From assembly GCA_030427085.1 (NCBI GenBank), contig JAUHXH010000001.1, positions 186,001 to 250,000 on the forward strand: DNA of 64,000 nt. Direction: 5' to 3'. The notes under the pieces are model-generated. The model did no database searches. It saw only the letters and a list, made by a program, of their open reading frames with translations, and had not been told where the DNA came from. Positions 35,561 to 43,661 of the stretch are shown here, piece after piece. Numbering within the stretch: position 1 is the stretch's first letter; every line of letters starts with the position of its first letter. Made by a program: the position numbers and the translations under genes. The DNA comes from Gammaproteobacteria bacterium (GTDB lineage: Bacteria; Pseudomonadota; Gammaproteobacteria; Pseudomonadales; Halieaceae).

Positions 35561-36193
35561 TCACAGCAAACCACCGAACATCGCCGCCAACACACTCAGC
35601 GCCACCAGGATCAGCAGGCAGCCGAAGAGTCGGTCCAGCCAGACCGCCTTTGCTCGCAACAGGCGCAGGAACCCCGGCCGGCTGACCAACATGGCCACCA
35701 GGCAGTACCAGGCAGCATCGGTTACGCCCACCGTAGCCACCATGATGCCTTTCTCTCCAAGGCCAGCATCTGGCCGCAAAAACTGACTGAACAGCGCCAG
35801 CATGAACACGGCGAGCTTTGGATTGAGGAAGGCGACCAGAAAACCATCGCGTATGGGGCGGCTACCGGGTCCTGTGGCTTGCTCCGCACTGCCACTCCCT
35901 CCCGCACTGCGCAGGGATTTCACGCCCAGATAGATCAGGAATAGCGCGCCCGCCAACTGGATCGCGCCGAACAGGGTCGGAGACCCTGCAATCAGTACCG
36001 CCAGCCCCGTTACCGTGAGCAGCCCGTACAGGGCCACTCCAACACCGTGGGCGAGGGCGCTGGCCAGGCCCGCGGGCGCTCCGCGATTGATGGTGGCACC
36101 CATCACCACGGCCAGACTCGGCCCGGGCGACATGGCGCCCAGCAGGCAAACGGTGAACAGGGGCAACCACTGGGCAAAGGTCATGCCGCTCAT
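35561..36193 (-). CDS. LysE/RhtB family amino-acid exporter
   Basis: 210 residues with five to six membrane helices. The N-terminal PGPSLAVVMGATINRG segment and the LVAFLNPKLAVFMLALFSQF loop are diagnostic for RhtB/LysE. These export amino acids or related small molecules. It overlaps the upstream monooxygenase-like gene by 4 bases. Confidence 0.9.
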   Translation of the reverse strand: MSGMTFAQWLPLFTVCLLGAMSPGPSLAVVMGATINRGAPAGLASALAHGVGVALYGLLTVTGLAVLIAGSPTLFGAIQLAGALFLIYLGVKSLRSAGGSGSAEQATGPGSRPIRDGFLVAFLNPKLAVFMLALFSQFLRPDAGLGEKGIMVATVGVTDAAWYCLVAMLVSRPGFLRLLRAKAVWLDRLFGCLLILVALSVLAAMFGGLL

Positions 36194-36519
36194 ATCGGGT
36201 TGGGGAAGCTGTAGTCCCGCTCCACTTTGGCGATGCGGGTGGTGTAGGCGCGGTACCAGTCGCTGCGCCCCCGGCGCTGTGCCTCGCGGTGGTCGGCCTG
36301 TTGCTTCCAGTTGCGGATGGATTGAAGGTCCCGCCAGTAGCTCACGGTGATACCCACACCCTCCCTCGCGGCTTCGATACCGAGAAAGCCTGGTTGCTCG
36401 GTGGCCAGACTCAGCATGGCCTCGGCAGTCTCGCCGTAGCCTTCGAGTTGGTCGGATTGCAGGGAGGTAAAGATGACGGCGTAGTAGGGTGGTTCGGGGG
36501 TGGCGGCGATGGCTGACAT
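36190..36519 (-). CDS. ABM-domain (antibiotic biosynthesis monooxygenase-like) protein
   Basis: 109 residues. The ferredoxin-like ABM fold is indicated by YYAVIFTSLQSDQLEGYGETAE, the LATEQPGFLGIEAAREG turn and the VSYWRDLQSIRNWKQQADH segment. Such proteins are heme-degrading enzymes, quinol monooxygenases or scaffolds; activity is not resolvable. First gene of a two-gene unit with the LysE exporter. GGGAG precedes the ATG. Confidence 0.85.
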   Translation of the reverse strand: MSAIAATPEPPYYAVIFTSLQSDQLEGYGETAEAMLSLATEQPGFLGIEAAREGVGITVSYWRDLQSIRNWKQQADHREAQRRGRSDWYRAYTTRIAKVERDYSFPNPI

Positions 36520-36949
36520 GGGGGGCTCCCGGACAGGAAATTGGAAATGTGTAACGAAGATTCAGAGATCATTTTTTTTCCACAGAATCTGTGTATAACT
36601 CAGTTGATAAATTGTTCAACCTCGCCCTGAGGGCCCATAACTCGCCCCTTATTACAGATTGGTTAAAAAATAACCACGTTCACTATATCTTTATAAATCA
36701 ATTAGATACGGAATTTTCTTTAAGCTATATATTTGATGCTCAGTCTAAGTTCGTGAAACTTTAGTGACTGCTAGTTGGTGTTAATAACCTTCGCTGGACT
36801 GCTACCAAAAGTAACCACAATGTGCAATCAGAAACACGCAGGTGGCTCTGATAGGTATTCCAATCCGGGCCGATTCACCGAACCCCTTTTTCTGTAGATT
36901 TTCTGTAATCGTCAAGTCCTGACAGAACTGTTACCGATTTATGAATCAC
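36520..36949. other. AT-rich intergenic region of 430 bases
   Basis: No credible gene in either strand. The region is clearly richer in A+T than its neighbours, especially 36660-36735. It contains the perfect 13-base palindrome CACAGAATCTGTG at 36581-36593, a small hairpin GGTTA-AAAAA-TAACC at 36661-36675, and two near-copies of TTTTCTGTA around 36888-36907. It separates two minus-strand genes. Confidence 0.7.
36581..36593. promoter_or_regulatory. 13-base perfect palindrome, candidate operator
   Basis: CACAGA-A-TCTGTG lies about 62 bases upstream of the ABM/LysE operon start on the minus strand, a suitable position for a dimeric regulator. It overlaps two DnaA-box-like sequences (36576-36584 with one mismatch and 36590-36598 perfect). 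Confidence 0.4.
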
Positions 36950-37309
36950 TTATTCCTGTCCGCGGAAGACGCAGCCGGAGGTGCAGGTTTCCCGGATTTC
37001 TACCGCACTCAATTGGGGCAGGTCGGGCTTCAGTCGCGCCCAGATCCAGCGACAGATATTCTCGCTGGTGGGGTTTTCCAGTCCGGGGATGTCGTTCAGG
37101 TAATAATGGTCGAGCTGATCGAGTAATGGCTTGAAGGCGGCCTTGAGGTCGCCGAAGTCCATCACCCAGCCACTGGTATCCCCAACCGGCCCCTCGACCC
37201 GCAAGCGCACATGAAAGGAGTGGCCGTGCAGTCGGGCGCACTTGTGTCCCTCGGGAACATTGGGTAGCCGATGGGCGGCTTCGAAGTGAAACTCTTTGTA
37301 AATTTCCAT
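36950..37309 (-). CDS. queD: 6-carboxytetrahydropterin synthase QueD
   Basis: 119 residues, typical length. Zinc ligands are His13 (FEAAHRLP), His28 and His30 (RLHGHSF); Cys24 is the catalytic residue. The C-terminal [15 protein letters not shown] carries the pterin-binding Glu. It converts dihydroneopterin triphosphate to 6-carboxytetrahydropterin in queuosine/7-deazaguanine synthesis. Located next to tRNA genes, one of which (Asp, GUC) is a natural queuosine substrate. Confidence 0.93.
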   Translation of the reverse strand: MEIYKEFHFEAAHRLPNVPEGHKCARLHGHSFHVRLRVEGPVGDTSGWVMDFGDLKAAFKPLLDQLDHYYLNDIPGLENPTSENICRWIWARLKPDLPQLSAVEIRETCTSGCVFRGQE

Positions 37310-37447
37310 GCTGACTGTCGTCGAGGCCCAGGTTGCCAGAAGGCTTCCGGAGGCGGTGGATTGGCGGCCAAATTTCGAGCAATTTTACTACTAAAATCAG
37401 GGGTTTTGCGGTGCTGGCGGATTTTTAAAATTTTTTTACCGAGACGT

Positions 37448-37475
37448 TTGACACCCCAATATTTATCTCTATAAT
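37448..37475 (+). promoter_or_regulatory. Consensus sigma-70 promoter for the tRNA operon
   Basis: TTGACA at 37448-37453 and TATAAT at 37470-37475, 16 bases apart, both perfect. GCGCG follows the -10 element, a GC-rich discriminator typical of growth-rate and stringent control of stable RNA. The first tRNA starts 17 bases further on. Confidence 0.9.
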
Positions 37476-37492
37476 GCGCGTTCTCGGTTCGG

Positions 37493-37568
37493 GGGTGGTT
37501 AGCTCAGCTGGGAGAGCATCTGCCTTACAAGCAGAGGGTCGGCGGTTCGATCCCGTCACCACCCACCA
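37493..37568 (+). tRNA. tRNA-Val (anticodon TAC)
   Basis: 76 bases with encoded CCA. Acceptor arms GGGTGGT and ACCACCC pair fully, the D loop is AGCTCAGCTGGGAGAGC, the anticodon loop is CTTACAA, and the T arm has GGTTCGATCCC. All invariant positions are present. Confidence 0.97.
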
Positions 37569-37596
37569 ATTCCGAGATGCAAAATCTACCGATTTA

Positions 37597-37673
37597 GGAC
37601 CGGTAGTTCAGTTGGTTAGAATGCCGGCCTGTCACGCCGGAGGTCGCGGGTTCGAGTCCCGTCCGGTCCGCCA
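37597..37673 (+). tRNA. tRNA-Asp (anticodon GTC)
   Basis: 77 bases with encoded CCA. Acceptor arms GGACCGG and CCGGTCC pair fully with G as discriminator, the anticodon loop is CTGTCAC, and the T loop is GGGTTCGAGTCCC. Co-transcribed with tRNA-Val, 28 bases downstream. Confidence 0.97.
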
Positions 37674-37684
37674 TGTTCAAAGAA

Positions 37685-37708
37685 CCCTGCCATTTGGCGG
37701 GGTTTTTT
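37685..37708 (+). terminator. Rho-independent terminator of the tRNA operon
   Basis: Stem CCCTGCC / GGCGGGG (one G-T pair) with ATTT loop, followed by six T. Confidence 0.85.
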
Positions 37709-37766
37709 CGTTTATGGCTTTCGGTAGTGCGACGAGGACCAACCTTCGGCAAAACGCCAGGCGTCT

Positions 37767-38129
37767 TCAGGTCCCCCTGATCACATACGCAAACGCTTCC
37801 ACCCAACTGCCATCATGTCGCAGCGCCTGGACCACAACTCGCTCATAGTCTTCCCCCTCAAAGTCATCCAGCATGTGCCAGTGAGTGCGAAGCTTTGTGG
37901 AGTGGAAGAGGTAGCCTTCGACCAGTCCTCCATCGGCGTCTATAACAAGCCCCGGGTAGCCCATGGCGGAGCCCCAGCCTTCCTCGTTGAGGTGGCCCGC
38001 GACTCTGGCCTTATCCCAGCGGCCACCGATTGCCTTTAGCACATGCTCGTTAGGTCCCCCCGGGGAGAGTGTTCCGTACACGAAGAGATTTTCTTCAACG
38101 TGAGCAGGGATGGATTCTGTTCTCTTCAT
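37767..38129 (-). CDS. Gamma-glutamylcyclotransferase (AIG2/GGCT-like) family protein
   Basis: 120 residues. The N-terminal nucleotide/substrate loop is VYGTLSPGGPNE and the catalytic acid is likely the Glu in DDFEGEDYERV. The family cleaves gamma-glutamyl peptides or gamma-glutamylamines to 5-oxoproline. The start overlaps the upstream EamA exporter stop by 4 bases (ATGA). Confidence 0.85.
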   Translation of the reverse strand: MKRTESIPAHVEENLFVYGTLSPGGPNEHVLKAIGGRWDKARVAGHLNEEGWGSAMGYPGLVIDADGGLVEGYLFHSTKLRTHWHMLDDFEGEDYERVVVQALRHDGSWVEAFAYVIRGT

Positions 38130-39070
38130 CTCGCAGGGTGTCCTGACCTTTGTAGGGTGGAGCGCGGGCGCCGCAGGCAGTCTCGCTTCCCAGCCTGCAT
38201 CAAAAAGACACCCAACAAAATCGCCGCAGCGGCCACAATGTCAAGTGCACTCAGATTCTCTCCAGCGAAAACCACGCCAATGAACAGGGCCACAATGGGC
38301 GGCAAATAGGTCACGCTTGAGGCTTTAATTGCGCCGAGCTGATCGACCAGATAGTAGTACCCGGTATAAGCGAGACCCGTGCCCAGAAACCCCGCCCCCA
38401 GAAAGAGGGCAGTGGTGGCGGGCCAATCATTGAAAATCGGGGTGATCTGTTGAATGTCGCACACAATCAACAGGATTAAAGAGGCCAGCCCCAATTGGTA
38501 GGTACACAGGGCAATGGGCGCGATGCCAGTCGAGCTCAAAAAGCGCTTGGCGTAGACAAATGAAAGTCCCACGCTCGCAGATCCTGCCAGCATGTACGCG
38601 ACCCCTTCCAGGTCGGCACTCGATAGCCCTCCGGTCCAGGGGCGGGCGACAAGCAGTACGCCTGCCAGACCACACAGGACACCGAGGACAGAGCTTGTTC
38701 TCACCGGTTCATCTCGCAGGAATACTGTTGCTCCGATGAAGGAAATTAGGGGAATGGTGCCGGCGAGCATTCCCGCTACACCGGACGGCAGGCGTTCCAC
38801 GCCGGCTGCAAAGGCGTAGTAATACAGCGCAGCTGCCAGCACTGACATTACCAGAAAGTGGTGCGTATAACGCAGGTGCCACCAGCGCAGCGATCGCGCT
38901 GCCAAGGCCAGCAGCAGTACCGGCAGGAAGCCGGTGACCACGCGCACCAGTACGATACTCTGGGGTGAGAGCCAATCACTGGCCATCTTGTTGAAGAGGT
39001 AGGTGCTACCCCACACCAGGCCAAGCAGGCCGTACACGATGTATGCAGTTCGATTGGATGAAGATGTCAT
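38126..39070 (-). CDS. EamA/DMT family transporter
   Basis: 314 residues with about ten membrane helices in two EamA repeats, starting GLLGLVWGSTYLFNK and ending in the Lys/Arg-rich tail after PPIVALFIGVVFAGE. Members export amino acids or other small metabolites. ATG at 39070 has GGGAG 8 bases upstream. Divergent from a LysR-type gene, which probably controls it, and overlapping with the GGCT gene. Confidence 0.88.
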   Translation of the reverse strand: MTSSSNRTAYIVYGLLGLVWGSTYLFNKMASDWLSPQSIVLVRVVTGFLPVLLLALAARSLRWWHLRYTHHFLVMSVLAAALYYYAFAAGVERLPSGVAGMLAGTIPLISFIGATVFLRDEPVRTSSVLGVLCGLAGVLLVARPWTGGLSSADLEGVAYMLAGSASVGLSFVYAKRFLSSTGIAPIALCTYQLGLASLILLIVCDIQQITPIFNDWPATTALFLGAGFLGTGLAYTGYYYLVDQLGAIKASSVTYLPPIVALFIGVVFAGENLSALDIVAAAAILLGVFLMQAGKRDCLRRPRSTLQRSGHPAR

Positions 39071-39135
39071 CTCGTTGGCTCCCTCGGTAATGGGCGCCAT
39101 TGTAGAAATCGGACAAATGGGCTACAAACGATCTT

Positions 39136-39145
39136 AACTACAGTT
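39136..39145. promoter_or_regulatory. Possible LysR operator half-sites
   Basis: AACT-AC-AGTT, a short inverted repeat in the 95-base gap between the divergent EamA and LysR genes. Position is right for a LysR site but the motif is too short to be sure. Confidence 0.3.
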
Positions 39146-39165
39146 GGCAATAGAAAAACTATGTT

Positions 39166-40065
39166 ATGAGTGCATATCCTCCTCTCAATGCTTTACGTGC
39201 ATTTGAAGCCGCGTTAAGGCTTGAAAGCTTTAAATTGGCGGCTGAAGAACTGCATGTCACTCCCGGAGCTATCGGGCAGCAGATACGAAAGCTCGAGGAC
39301 TGGCTGGAAGTAAAACTATTCGAACGTTCTGTCCGAAGATTGCAGCCAACGCCGGAAGCGCTTGCATTTGGCGCTCGTATCTCGCCGGCGTTGCACCAGA
39401 TTCTGGATGCCAGCCGAGCACTGCGTGCCCGCCACGATCACTCGGTTCGGGTGGCCATGCCCCCCAGCTTCGCTGCGAAATGGTTTACCGGCCGTATGTC
39501 TCGATTCCTGATCGAGAATCCCACGACGGAGCTGCACATAGGGTCGTCCAGCGCGCTGGTTGACTTTAATCGTGAGCCCATTGATCTGGCTGTTCGTTAT
39601 TTCGATGGCGTATCGGAGGAATTGGAAAGCGTACTGCTTTATCAGGGCCGCGCCGCGGTGTTCTGTTCACCGGCTTACCGGCGAGAACATGCATTGAAGC
39701 GGCCCAAAGATCTGGCGCGGGTGACCTTACTCAATGACACCCTCCATGCGTGGTGGCGCGAGTGGCTCGCAAACTATGCTGGGTTTTCTGCAGCCGAGTA
39801 CGCAAAAATCCGGCGGATAGAAATCGACCAGACCCCGCTGGCTATTGAGGCAGCTATCCATGGCCAGGGTGTGCTACTGGCCAATCCGCTGTTAGCCGAG
39901 GAGGACATTGCCCAGGGGAAACTGATCCCCTTATTTCGGCAGTCGATACTGCCGGTACCGTATGGTTATTACCTTGTTCACCCAAAACAGCGCGAGCTGC
40001 GTGGGGCGGCACGGGCTTTTCGCGATTGGTTGCTGTCTGAGGCGCTAAAAATGGATGCAACTTGA
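39166..40065 (+). CDS. LysR family transcriptional regulator (GcvA-like)
   Basis: 299 residues. The N-terminal winged helix-turn-helix is LNALRAFEAALRLESFKLAA through TPGAIGQQIRKLEDWLEVKLF. The effector-binding domain follows from about 90. LNALRAFEAA is typical of the GcvA subgroup. Divergent orientation suggests it governs the EamA exporter and GGCT gene, as well as itself. Confidence 0.9.
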   Translation: MSAYPPLNALRAFEAALRLESFKLAAEELHVTPGAIGQQIRKLEDWLEVKLFERSVRRLQPTPEALAFGARISPALHQILDASRALRARHDHSVRVAMPPSFAAKWFTGRMSRFLIENPTTELHIGSSSALVDFNREPIDLAVRYFDGVSEELESVLLYQGRAAVFCSPAYRREHALKRPKDLARVTLLNDTLHAWWREWLANYAGFSAAEYAKIRRIEIDQTPLAIEAAIHGQGVLLANPLLAEEDIAQGKLIPLFRQSILPVPYGYYLVHPKQRELRGAARAFRDWLLSEALKMDAT

Positions 40066-40268
40066 CCGGGCCTGCCGACGGCATCCAATGTTGAATAAAG
40101 ATAGGGAATGAACGGTGCTTATACTGGATTTGGTGATTCCGTGAAACTGTCAAAGTGGGGCGCTTTGTAAGTATTTATATGAACTCTATAGTCTATCCTC
40201 AAAGAGGAGTAATTAGCCTGTTTAGGCTTCTTCAACCTTCGTATCGGGTCGTCTCAGGAGTTGTTTCC

Positions 40269-41813
40269 ATGTCTGACTACAAGCGTTTTTCGTTAAGACT
40301 GCTAGTACTTATTCTTATTGGCCCGATCGGCCAGGCATTTGCACAAAGTGACAAGCCCAACATTTTGGTTATTTTCGGCGACGATATCGGTTATATGAAT
40401 GTGTCGTCCTTTGGCGGCGACATCATGGGCGTAAAAACGCCCAACATCGACAAGCTCGCCAGCGAAGGCCTGAAACTGACCTCCTTTTACGCCCAGCCTA
40501 GCTGTACCGCAGGCCGCGCGGCCTTTCTCACCGGGCAACTGCCAGTGCGCACTGGCCTGACTACCGTGGGCACGCCCGGCTCCCCGGCGGGCTTGCAGAA
40601 AGAGGATGTCACCCTGGCTGAGATTCTCAAAACCCGGGGCTATGCCACGGCGCATTTTGGCAAAAGTCATCTGGGTGACCTGGAGGAGCACTTACCGCAT
40701 CGGCACGGCTTTGATGAATTCTGGGGCAATCTTTATCACCTCAATGCCAACGAGGATCTGGAAGATCCAGATCGTCCGAACGATCCCGAGTTTCGTAAAA
40801 AATACGATCCGCGCGGCATTATTGCCGGCACGGCTGATGGACGGACCACCGATCAGGGGCCGCTAACCACTGACCGCATGGAAACTTTTGATGAGGAGGT
40901 AACCGCCAAGTCTATCGGCTTCCTCGAGCAGCGTGCACAGGACAAAAAACCCTTCTTCCTCTGGCACAACGCAACCCGCATGCATGTATTTGTTCACCTG
41001 AAAGAAGAGTCGCAGGGCCAATCCCGTGCTGGCAGGGAAGACATCTATGGGAATGGATTGAAAGAGCACGACGCGCACGTAGGGCAGCTGCTCGACAAGC
41101 TGAAGGAGACCGGGCTCGATGACAACACCATCGTCATCTACACCACAGACAATGGTGCGTATCAGTACATGTGGCCGGAAGGGGGAACCTCTCCCTTCAG
41201 AGGGGACAAGGGCACCACGTGGGAAGGGGGCGTGCGTGTCCCCGCGATTGTCCGCTGGCCAGGTGCGCCAGCAGGGCGAGTAAGCAGTGAAATCGTGGAT
41301 ATGACGGACCTGTTGCCCACTCTGGCCGCTGCCGCTGGTGAACCGGGTGTGGTCGATAAGCTGCGCAAAGGGGCTTCCTACGGCAACCGAAACTACAAAC
41401 TCCACCTTGATGGATTTGACCAGACCGCATTGTTTTCCGGGGAGAGCGACGAGTCTGCGCGCAAATTCGTCTTTTACTACGACGAAACTGTTCTCACGGC
41501 CATCCGGTACCAGCAATTCAAGGTCACGTTCTCAGCCAAGTTTGGCGATCATTGGGACAGCCCCTTACAGCACCTCGGTCGGCCCCTCATTACCAATCTG
41601 AGAATGGATCCCTTCGAACGTCAAACTGGTGATCTCAACCGGCAATATGCGGAGCACAAAGCCTGGGTGCTTACGCCCATCATTAACATTGCCCAGCAGC
41701 ACCTGGAAACTTTCAAGGATTATCCGGTACGACAATTGGGCATGAGTGCGGATGTAGGCAAGACCATTGAGGGTGTTCAGGAGCAGATATTGAAGCTGCA
41801 GAAGACGCATTAA
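40269..41813 (+). CDS. Exported arylsulfatase-like sulfatase
   Basis: 514 residues with a signal peptide ending QAFAQ. Metal site FGDDIGY near residue 37. The modification motif is Cys79-T-A-G-R in PSCTAGRAA, so Cys would become formylglycine, although the canonical Pro is replaced by Ala. Further metal ligands lie in YTTDNGAYQYMWPEGG. Family members hydrolyse sulfate esters in the periplasm. AGGAG precedes the ATG at 40269; residues upstream are not a signal. A hairpin follows the gene. Confidence 0.85.
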   Translation: MSDYKRFSLRLLVLILIGPIGQAFAQSDKPNILVIFGDDIGYMNVSSFGGDIMGVKTPNIDKLASEGLKLTSFYAQPSCTAGRAAFLTGQLPVRTGLTTVGTPGSPAGLQKEDVTLAEILKTRGYATAHFGKSHLGDLEEHLPHRHGFDEFWGNLYHLNANEDLEDPDRPNDPEFRKKYDPRGIIAGTADGRTTDQGPLTTDRMETFDEEVTAKSIGFLEQRAQDKKPFFLWHNATRMHVFVHLKEESQGQSRAGREDIYGNGLKEHDAHVGQLLDKLKETGLDDNTIVIYTTDNGAYQYMWPEGGTSPFRGDKGTTWEGGVRVPAIVRWPGAPAGRVSSEIVDMTDLLPTLAAAAGEPGVVDKLRKGASYGNRNYKLHLDGFDQTALFSGESDESARKFVFYYDETVLTAIRYQQFKVTFSAKFGDHWDSPLQHLGRPLITNLRMDPFERQTGDLNRQYAEHKAWVLTPIINIAQQHLETFKDYPVRQLGMSADVGKTIEGVQEQILKLQKTH

Positions 41814-41835
41814 GGCGAGTGGGCCTGTAATAGAA

Positions 41836-41866
41836 CAGACCCCTGCTATCACGCAGCAGGGGTCTG
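41836..41866. terminator. Hairpin between convergent sulfatase and membrane-protein genes
   Basis: Perfect 12-base stem CAGACCCCTGCT / AGCAGGGGTCTG with a 7-base loop, 22 bases after the sulfatase stop and 17 bases past the end of the convergent gene. T tracts are short on both sides, so efficiency is uncertain. Confidence 0.65.
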
Positions 41867-41883
41867 GTTTGCTCAGCTGATGC

Positions 41884-42342
41884 TCAATTCGCCAACCGGC
41901 GATAAATCCTCGCTATGCACTCCTCCGCAATCAGCATAGTGAATACCACCACAATGAACGCCACCACGCCGTGGAGCGGACCGGAAAACTGAACCTGGTC
42001 ACCCAGCACCCGGTCGATAGCACCCAGCATCACAAATTTGGAGCCAAAAAGAATCACCCAGGCGGTGAAGAAACGCAGAAAACGGGCCATCTTGCCAGGC
42101 CTGGCATTGAAGTAACCCGCGACCAGATGCTCAAGCTTGAGGGTGGCCTTCAGCAGCACCTGGAGAAGTAGCGCCGTTACGATCGCTATCGTGAATGATG
42201 CCACCGAGACGAGGTGCCAGTATTCGTCGAACAGGCTCAGGACACACAGATCGATGAGTATTGCCATCAGGTATCGAACAAACAACTTCTGCGAAGTACT
42301 GGGTATGTCCGTCAGTGCAACGCCGCGAATTTCCTCAGTCAT
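41884..42342 (-). CDS. Small four-helix membrane protein of unknown function
   Basis: 152 residues, not recognised. Four hydrophobic helices at about 24-42, 46-68, 88-110 and 122-142, with acidic/basic ends and a short N-terminal soluble part. It lies between the sulfatase and the exported HAD gene, on the opposite strand to both. Confidence 0.6.
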   Translation of the reverse strand: MTEEIRGVALTDIPSTSQKLFVRYLMAILIDLCVLSLFDEYWHLVSVASFTIAIVTALLLQVLLKATLKLEHLVAGYFNARPGKMARFLRFFTAWVILFGSKFVMLGAIDRVLGDQVQFSGPLHGVVAFIVVVFTMLIAEECIARIYRRLAN

Positions 42343-42524
42343 AGGAACATTTCCATTTTTTACAATCTAATTTTCATTGGCGGTAGTACCAGTGCGAGCC
42401 GATCGTATCAGGACGATAGACGTTTGGCGAAAATCGGGCTAGCTTGGATAGATTCGCTAGAGCAGCTTGACCGGAAATGCGACAAGTCTGGCCAGGCAGC
42501 AATACACCTCTCAGGAGACTACGC

Positions 42525-43541
42525 ATGATCAAGCAATTGCTGGCAGCACAACGACATAGCATCGTACTTATTGGTTTTCTAGCCATCACGCTACCTGCGC
42601 TAGCTGCCGATCCACTGCCGTCCTGGAAAGAAGGCGCTAACCGCGAGGCGATACTAGGCTTCGTGGAGAAGGTGACGAAGGAAGGTACAGCCGATTATGT
42701 GCCGGCACCCGAGCGTGTAGCCGTGTTCGATAATGACGGGACACTGTGGAGTGAGCAGCCGCTGTATTTCCAGGTTGTTTATATGCTGGATCGGATTAAG
42801 GCGATGGCCCCCGATCACCCTGAGTGGAAAACTACGGAGCCGTATAAGAGCGCTCTATCCGGCGACCTGAACCATCTGGTCAGCCAGGGGATGGGGGGCT
42901 TGATGGAACTGCTCACGGTCACGCACACCGGGATGACTGCAGAAGACTTCAGCAGTTCGGTGGCTGATTGGCTGGACACTGCTCGCCATCCCACCACCGG
43001 TTTGCCCTACACCGCAATGATCTTCCAGCCGATGTTGGAGCTGATCGATTACCTCCACGACAATGAGTTCAAGGTGTTCATCGTATCGGGTGGTGGTATC
43101 GACTTTATTCGGGTGTTTTCAGAGTCGGTCTACGATATCCCACCTGAGCGAGTCGTTGGGACCACGCTGGAAGCTGAATTTGAACTGCGCGACGGCATTC
43201 CAACTATTGTCAGAAAGCCGGAGATATCCCTGGTTGACGACAAAGTTGGCAAACCGGTTGGCATCTATCGACATATTGGTCGACGACCGATTATAGCCGG
43301 CGGTAATTCCGATGGTGACCTCCAGATGTTGCAGTACACAACAATCCCACGGGATAGCAATGACACCCGGCCGCGCCTTGGCCTGATAGTGCACCACACG
43401 GATAAAGAGCGAGAGTTTGCCTATGGTCGGGAGTCCCATATTGGCAAGTTGGACAAGGCCATGGATGAGGCGCCGGATCGCGGTTGGCTCCTGATCGATA
43501 TGAAAGATGACTGGTCCACCATGTACCCCACCAAGCCGTAA
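42525..43541 (+). CDS. Exported HAD-superfamily phosphatase
   Basis: 338 residues. Signal peptide up to about residue 28 (ITLPALAA). HAD motif I is VFDNDGT with Asp69 and Asp71, motif II is FIVSGGG, and motif IV is GGNSDGDLQML. The fold is closest to phosphoserine-phosphatase-like HADs, but most are cytosolic and this one is exported. Substrate unknown; the nearby sulfatase suggests scavenging of esterified compounds. CAGGAG is 7 bases before the ATG. Confidence 0.85.
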   Translation: MIKQLLAAQRHSIVLIGFLAITLPALAADPLPSWKEGANREAILGFVEKVTKEGTADYVPAPERVAVFDNDGTLWSEQPLYFQVVYMLDRIKAMAPDHPEWKTTEPYKSALSGDLNHLVSQGMGGLMELLTVTHTGMTAEDFSSSVADWLDTARHPTTGLPYTAMIFQPMLELIDYLHDNEFKVFIVSGGGIDFIRVFSESVYDIPPERVVGTTLEAEFELRDGIPTIVRKPEISLVDDKVGKPVGIYRHIGRRPIIAGGNSDGDLQMLQYTTIPRDSNDTRPRLGLIVHHTDKEREFAYGRESHIGKLDKAMDEAPDRGWLLIDMKDDWSTMYPTKP

Positions 43542-43661
43542 TTGAAACCGTGCCTGTCGCAAGTCGGCAGGCGCGCTTGCGCCCGGTCGTGCTGGTAATT
43601 CCCGGGCTCACACCCTATGCTGCTTTTTCAATCGTTGCCCCGATGAGGAGCCTGTGTACGT

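Noticed and set aside
36520-36949. Chromosomal replication origin
   Set aside because: Only one perfect and one imperfect DnaA box, no dnaA, dnaN, rpmH, gidA or parAB gene nearby.
43552-43572. Hairpin GCCTGTC / GGCAGGC after the exported HAD gene as a terminator
   Set aside because: Seven-base stem with one G-T pair and no following T tract.
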